From Hydrogenophaga sp. (GTDB taxonomy: Bacteria; Pseudomonadota; Gammaproteobacteria; Burkholderiales; Burkholderiaceae_C), in NCBI GenBank assembly GCA_030653975.1, contig JAURYH010000030.1, positions 26,112 to 90,111 of the forward strand: a stretch of DNA of 64,000 nt. The letters run 5' to 3'. Both the position numbers and the translations under genes were made by a program. The notes under the pieces were generated by a model. That model saw only the letters and a list, made by a program, of their open reading frames with translations, did not search any database and was not told where the DNA came from. Every line of letters starts with the position of its first letter. Position 1 is the first letter of the stretch. Shown in pieces: positions 61,714-64,000 of this stretch.

Positions 61714-63855
61714 CTAGCCTCTGCCGGAGTTGCGCAAAGCCTGGCGCGCGACCGCATCCAGTGCTTCGTCAACCACCCCATGGTCGGCCACCACCCGCAG
61801 ACGGCCCAGCGCCTGCAGCCGCTCCAGTCCGTGCTGGGTGAGTGATATCGAGCGCCCATCGGCCGCGGTGAACAGGAACATGGTGCCGTGCGGACTGGCC
61901 CAGCTCAGCTGACAACGCAGCGACTGGTCCTGCTGCATCAGGTCCACCCAGCACCCCACGGTGAGCGTTCCGGTGGGGGGGTCGGCGGTCTCGCCGTCAT
62001 CCAGATCGTCCAGATCGTCCAGGTCGTCCAGCAGAGCCACGGGCTGGGTGTCCATGAATGCCGGTTGGGTGTCAATGGCCAAGTCCTCCATGAAGCCGGT
62101 ATCGCGCGCTTCGTTCGGTTGCATCCACGGTTCATACTCGTCCGGGTCCTGCCGGCTTGGCGGGTTGTCCCGAGGCGAATCTGACCCGCTGCGTTCGGTC
62201 TTGTAGGCCGCCTCATACAGGCCCATCAGGGTTTGGAAAAAACTCTCGGCCTGCGGGCGCGGATAGTCGATCGCGTCCAGTCCTTCGCGCAAGGTGCGCA
62301 ACAGGTCGGGCATGATCTTCATCAGACGCGGGCGGTTGAGGCTGGTCTGCGCGAGCTGGCTGGACCACAACAGATCGGGCAACACGCTCATGTAGCGGTG
62401 GGCCGTGGCGTCCGTCGGCAAGGCCTCGCCGTGTTCGACCGTGTCCAGGCGCGCCTGCGCCACCACCTGTGCCCAGGGCCCCGTCAGGAAACGCCGCACC
62501 AAGCCGGGCGCGCGGGCAAAATCGTTGCGCGCCTGGACCTCGGTGGCCACCCGCTCGGCCAGCAAACGTCGCTGCTCCACCCGCAGCAGCGTCTTCATCG
62601 CCAGACCACGCTTGGGCGCCTGGCTGCTGGCGATGGCGGCGTCTGCCTCGGTGAAGCGCTGCAGCAGCACGGGCATCAGCTCCGGCAGGCTCTGGGTCGG
62701 CGCCTGCAGGGCCATCACGGTTTCATGCACCCTCTGTGCATAGGCGGCAAATCCGGGATCCTTCTCGCTGGCGAAAGCCAGACTCTGCGTGGTGATGGCA
62801 TCCAGCAGACGGCGGGCGGGATTGTGCCGGTCGGCAAAAAACCGCGGATCGCTGCGGGCCAGCTGCAGGAGGGCGGGCTTGAGGCGCTGCACCAGATCGC
62901 GCACCGGTTGCAGCAAGCGCTGGTCTTCAACAATGCGCCGCAGCATCAGCGTGACCACCTCGGCCGCGAGCGTGCGCACCATGGCGTTGTCCGACCCCGA
63001 CATGCCCTGGTCGGAGGCCGATCCACCGCTGTGCTCCAGGTTGCCCACCAGCAACTGGTGCAGGTGGTCCAGCGTGAGCAGCGCATCGTTGCCGAGCATG
63101 GCGGTCGCCGACACGCTGTCCGGTCGAACCGCCGACGGCGCCACTGACGCTGCAGGTCGTGCCTTGGCGGTCTGCACCACCACGTAGCCTGCGGGCTGCA
63201 CCCCCATGCCGTCGAGCAACATCGTCAGGGATCGGTAAAACTGCTGCAGCTCGTTGCCCAGTGACACTGCGCCGACATGCAACCAAAGCGCGCGAACCGC
63301 CTCGTCAACGCGCAGCCCCGACAGCGCTTTCATGAGCGCACCCACCACCGCATCGGGCCGCAGCGGGTTGGTTTCGTTCCGAACCACCTCATGCCCCTGG
63401 GCACGACTCAGGCGGGCATTGAAGGTGACCAGCTCCTCGTCGGTGCACATCTTGACGACCTGCTGCACGCGCGCGCGCTCCACGGTCTCCTGCACCTGAT
63501 GGTGGTCCATGAGCTCCAGATCATCAAAGCTCAGCGATTTGAGGCTACGCGCCGTCGCAGCATTCTTTTGGGTCGCTGAGAAGCCCTGCACCACCTGGGA
63601 TATCTCGGCAATGAAGCGGCCGGCCAGCAGATTTCGATGGCTGGCCAGCACCGTACGCGCCTCGGAAAAGGCCTGTTTTTCATTCAGGCTGGCCGCCGAG
63701 GTCTCACGCTGGTGCAGCGTCTCCAGCAGTTTGCCCAACCAGCGTGGCACCCACCCACGCGCCAGGACAAGCGCCTCGTCCAGACAGGCATCAAAAGGGG
63801 AATCAGCACGAGCGCTCATGGCAGTGGAAAAATTGATCGCCGGACAAGAAGGCAT
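61714..63855 (-). CDS. DUF1631 family protein
   Basis: Large, mostly helical cytosolic protein of 713 residues and unknown function, typical of Burkholderiales. The N-terminal region has SDPFDACLDE-like helices (SPFDACLDEALVLARGWVP near 18-36). A low-complexity acidic stretch LLDDLDDLDDLDDG lies near 608-621, made of a short repeat at the DNA level. The C-terminal segment (VGCWVDLMQQDQSLRCQLSWASPHGTMFLF near 635-664) resembles a PilZ-like beta fold. Some databases mislabel it as thymidine phosphorylase. It starts divergently from the gene at the right edge. Confidence 0.85.
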   Translation of the reverse strand: MPSCPAINFSTAMSARADSPFDACLDEALVLARGWVPRWLGKLLETLHQRETSAASLNEKQAFSEARTVLASHRNLLAGRFIAEISQVVQGFSATQKNAATARSLKSLSFDDLELMDHHQVQETVERARVQQVVKMCTDEELVTFNARLSRAQGHEVVRNETNPLRPDAVVGALMKALSGLRVDEAVRALWLHVGAVSLGNELQQFYRSLTMLLDGMGVQPAGYVVVQTAKARPAASVAPSAVRPDSVSATAMLGNDALLTLDHLHQLLVGNLEHSGGSASDQGMSGSDNAMVRTLAAEVVTLMLRRIVEDQRLLQPVRDLVQRLKPALLQLARSDPRFFADRHNPARRLLDAITTQSLAFASEKDPGFAAYAQRVHETVMALQAPTQSLPELMPVLLQRFTEADAAIASSQAPKRGLAMKTLLRVEQRRLLAERVATEVQARNDFARAPGLVRRFLTGPWAQVVAQARLDTVEHGEALPTDATAHRYMSVLPDLLWSSQLAQTSLNRPRLMKIMPDLLRTLREGLDAIDYPRPQAESFFQTLMGLYEAAYKTERSGSDSPRDNPPSRQDPDEYEPWMQPNEARDTGFMEDLAIDTQPAFMDTQPVALLDDLDDLDDLDDGETADPPTGTLTVGCWVDLMQQDQSLRCQLSWASPHGTMFLFTAADGRSISLTQHGLERLQALGRLRVVADHGVVDEALDAVARQALRNSGRG

Positions 63856-63942
63856 TCACCCTAAAAACCGCAGTTGCCTGAGCTAAAACCCGCGTAAACC
63901 CAGCAACGACGGGGCATGCCGGTTTTTTGGCACACTCACCCT

Positions 63943-64000
63943 ATGGGTGAAATGATCAAGCGCGTAAAAACGGCCCTCGCGCAGGCCAGTGAAGAATTTG
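63943..64000 (+). CDS. unidentified gene, first codons only (cut by window end)
   Basis: An open frame from ATG 63943 reads MGEMIKRVKTALAQASEEF and leaves the window; a second ATG at 63952 may be the real start. There is no strong ribosome-binding site before either. It is divergent from the DUF1631 gene with an 87-base gap holding two CACCCT boxes. Too short to identify. Confidence 0.35.
   Translation, partial: MGEMIKRVKTALAQASEEF

Overview
The window is about 67% GC by eye, densely coded on both strands, and reads like chromosomal DNA of a betaproteobacterium of the order Burkholderiales, most likely Comamonadaceae (Hydrogenophaga/Acidovorax/Rhodoferax-like). The reasons are a BktB-type thiolase, general amino-acid ABC genes of the AapJQMP type, a DUF1631 gene, a BPSS1780/DUF2189-type membrane protein, many beta-oxidation genes, and a recurrent GC-rich intergenic repeat with a core such as GGCCCGGCGAAGCCGGTTCC. 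The taxonomic call is inference from gene content. I saw no rRNA, tRNA, prophage, CRISPR or intact insertion sequence.

Layout. 1-3.4 kb: acyl-CoA dehydrogenase (cut by the window edge) and the electron-transfer flavoprotein genes etfA and etfB on the minus strand. Their upstream region holds two different palindromic operators. 3.7-6.7 kb: a complete TRAP transporter (P, Q, M). 6.7-9.8 kb: MscS-type channel, a crotonase-fold protein lacking both catalytic glutamates, and a class II histone-deacetylase-like hydrolase. 9.8-15.7 kb: MoxR ATPase, DUF58 and TgpA transglutaminase, followed by MltB and a DUF2062 protein. 15.7-29.2 kb: two versions of a transglutaminase / circularly permuted ATP-grasp / alpha-E system on either side of comEC. 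In one the genes are split and minus-strand; in the other they are plus-strand, with an ATP-grasp::alpha-E fusion and a giant transglutaminase-DUF2126 protein. 29.2-34.8 kb: AhpD-like protein, RbgA GTPase, SRPBCC protein, a DnaA-box-bearing tandem repeat, ferredoxin, gshA, and a Dus-family tRNA dihydrouridine synthase. 34.9-38.6 kb: a tight plus-strand run of FecR-domain, OmpA-like, flavin-reductase-like, RluA-like, SDR and histidine-phosphatase genes. 38.7-43.0 kb: bktB and a RavA/ViaA-like ATPase-VWA pair. 43.0-43.9 kb: a decayed zone with an AraC-family pseudogene. 43.9-49.3 kb: 2OG-Fe dioxygenase, hemerythrin, DUF2189 membrane protein, acrylyl-CoA-reductase-like MDR, a small membrane protein and an acyl-CoA synthetase. 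49.6-53.9 kb: amino-acid ABC transporter with an intercistronic terminator. 54.0-60.1 kb: a metal island with CadR, its operator, a CDF exporter, a Cys/His-rich secreted protein, a TolC-family protein, multicopper oxidase, cupredoxin, DUF411 and a CusF-like protein. 60.3-64 kb: an orphan membrane-anchored TAXI protein, a DUF1631 protein and the first codons of a further gene.

How it works together. Two themes stand out. One is acyl-CoA metabolism (dehydrogenase, ETF, crotonase, thiolase, CoA ligase, AcuI-like reductase), with operators suggesting substrate-responsive control. The other is an unusual density of transglutaminase-fold proteins: four with intact Cys-His-Asp triads in 20 kb, each next to an ATPase or ATP-grasp ligase. 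The double ATP-grasp/alpha-E/transglutaminase locus is the best candidate for a poorly described system, probably making and trimming an unknown peptide-like product or protein modification.
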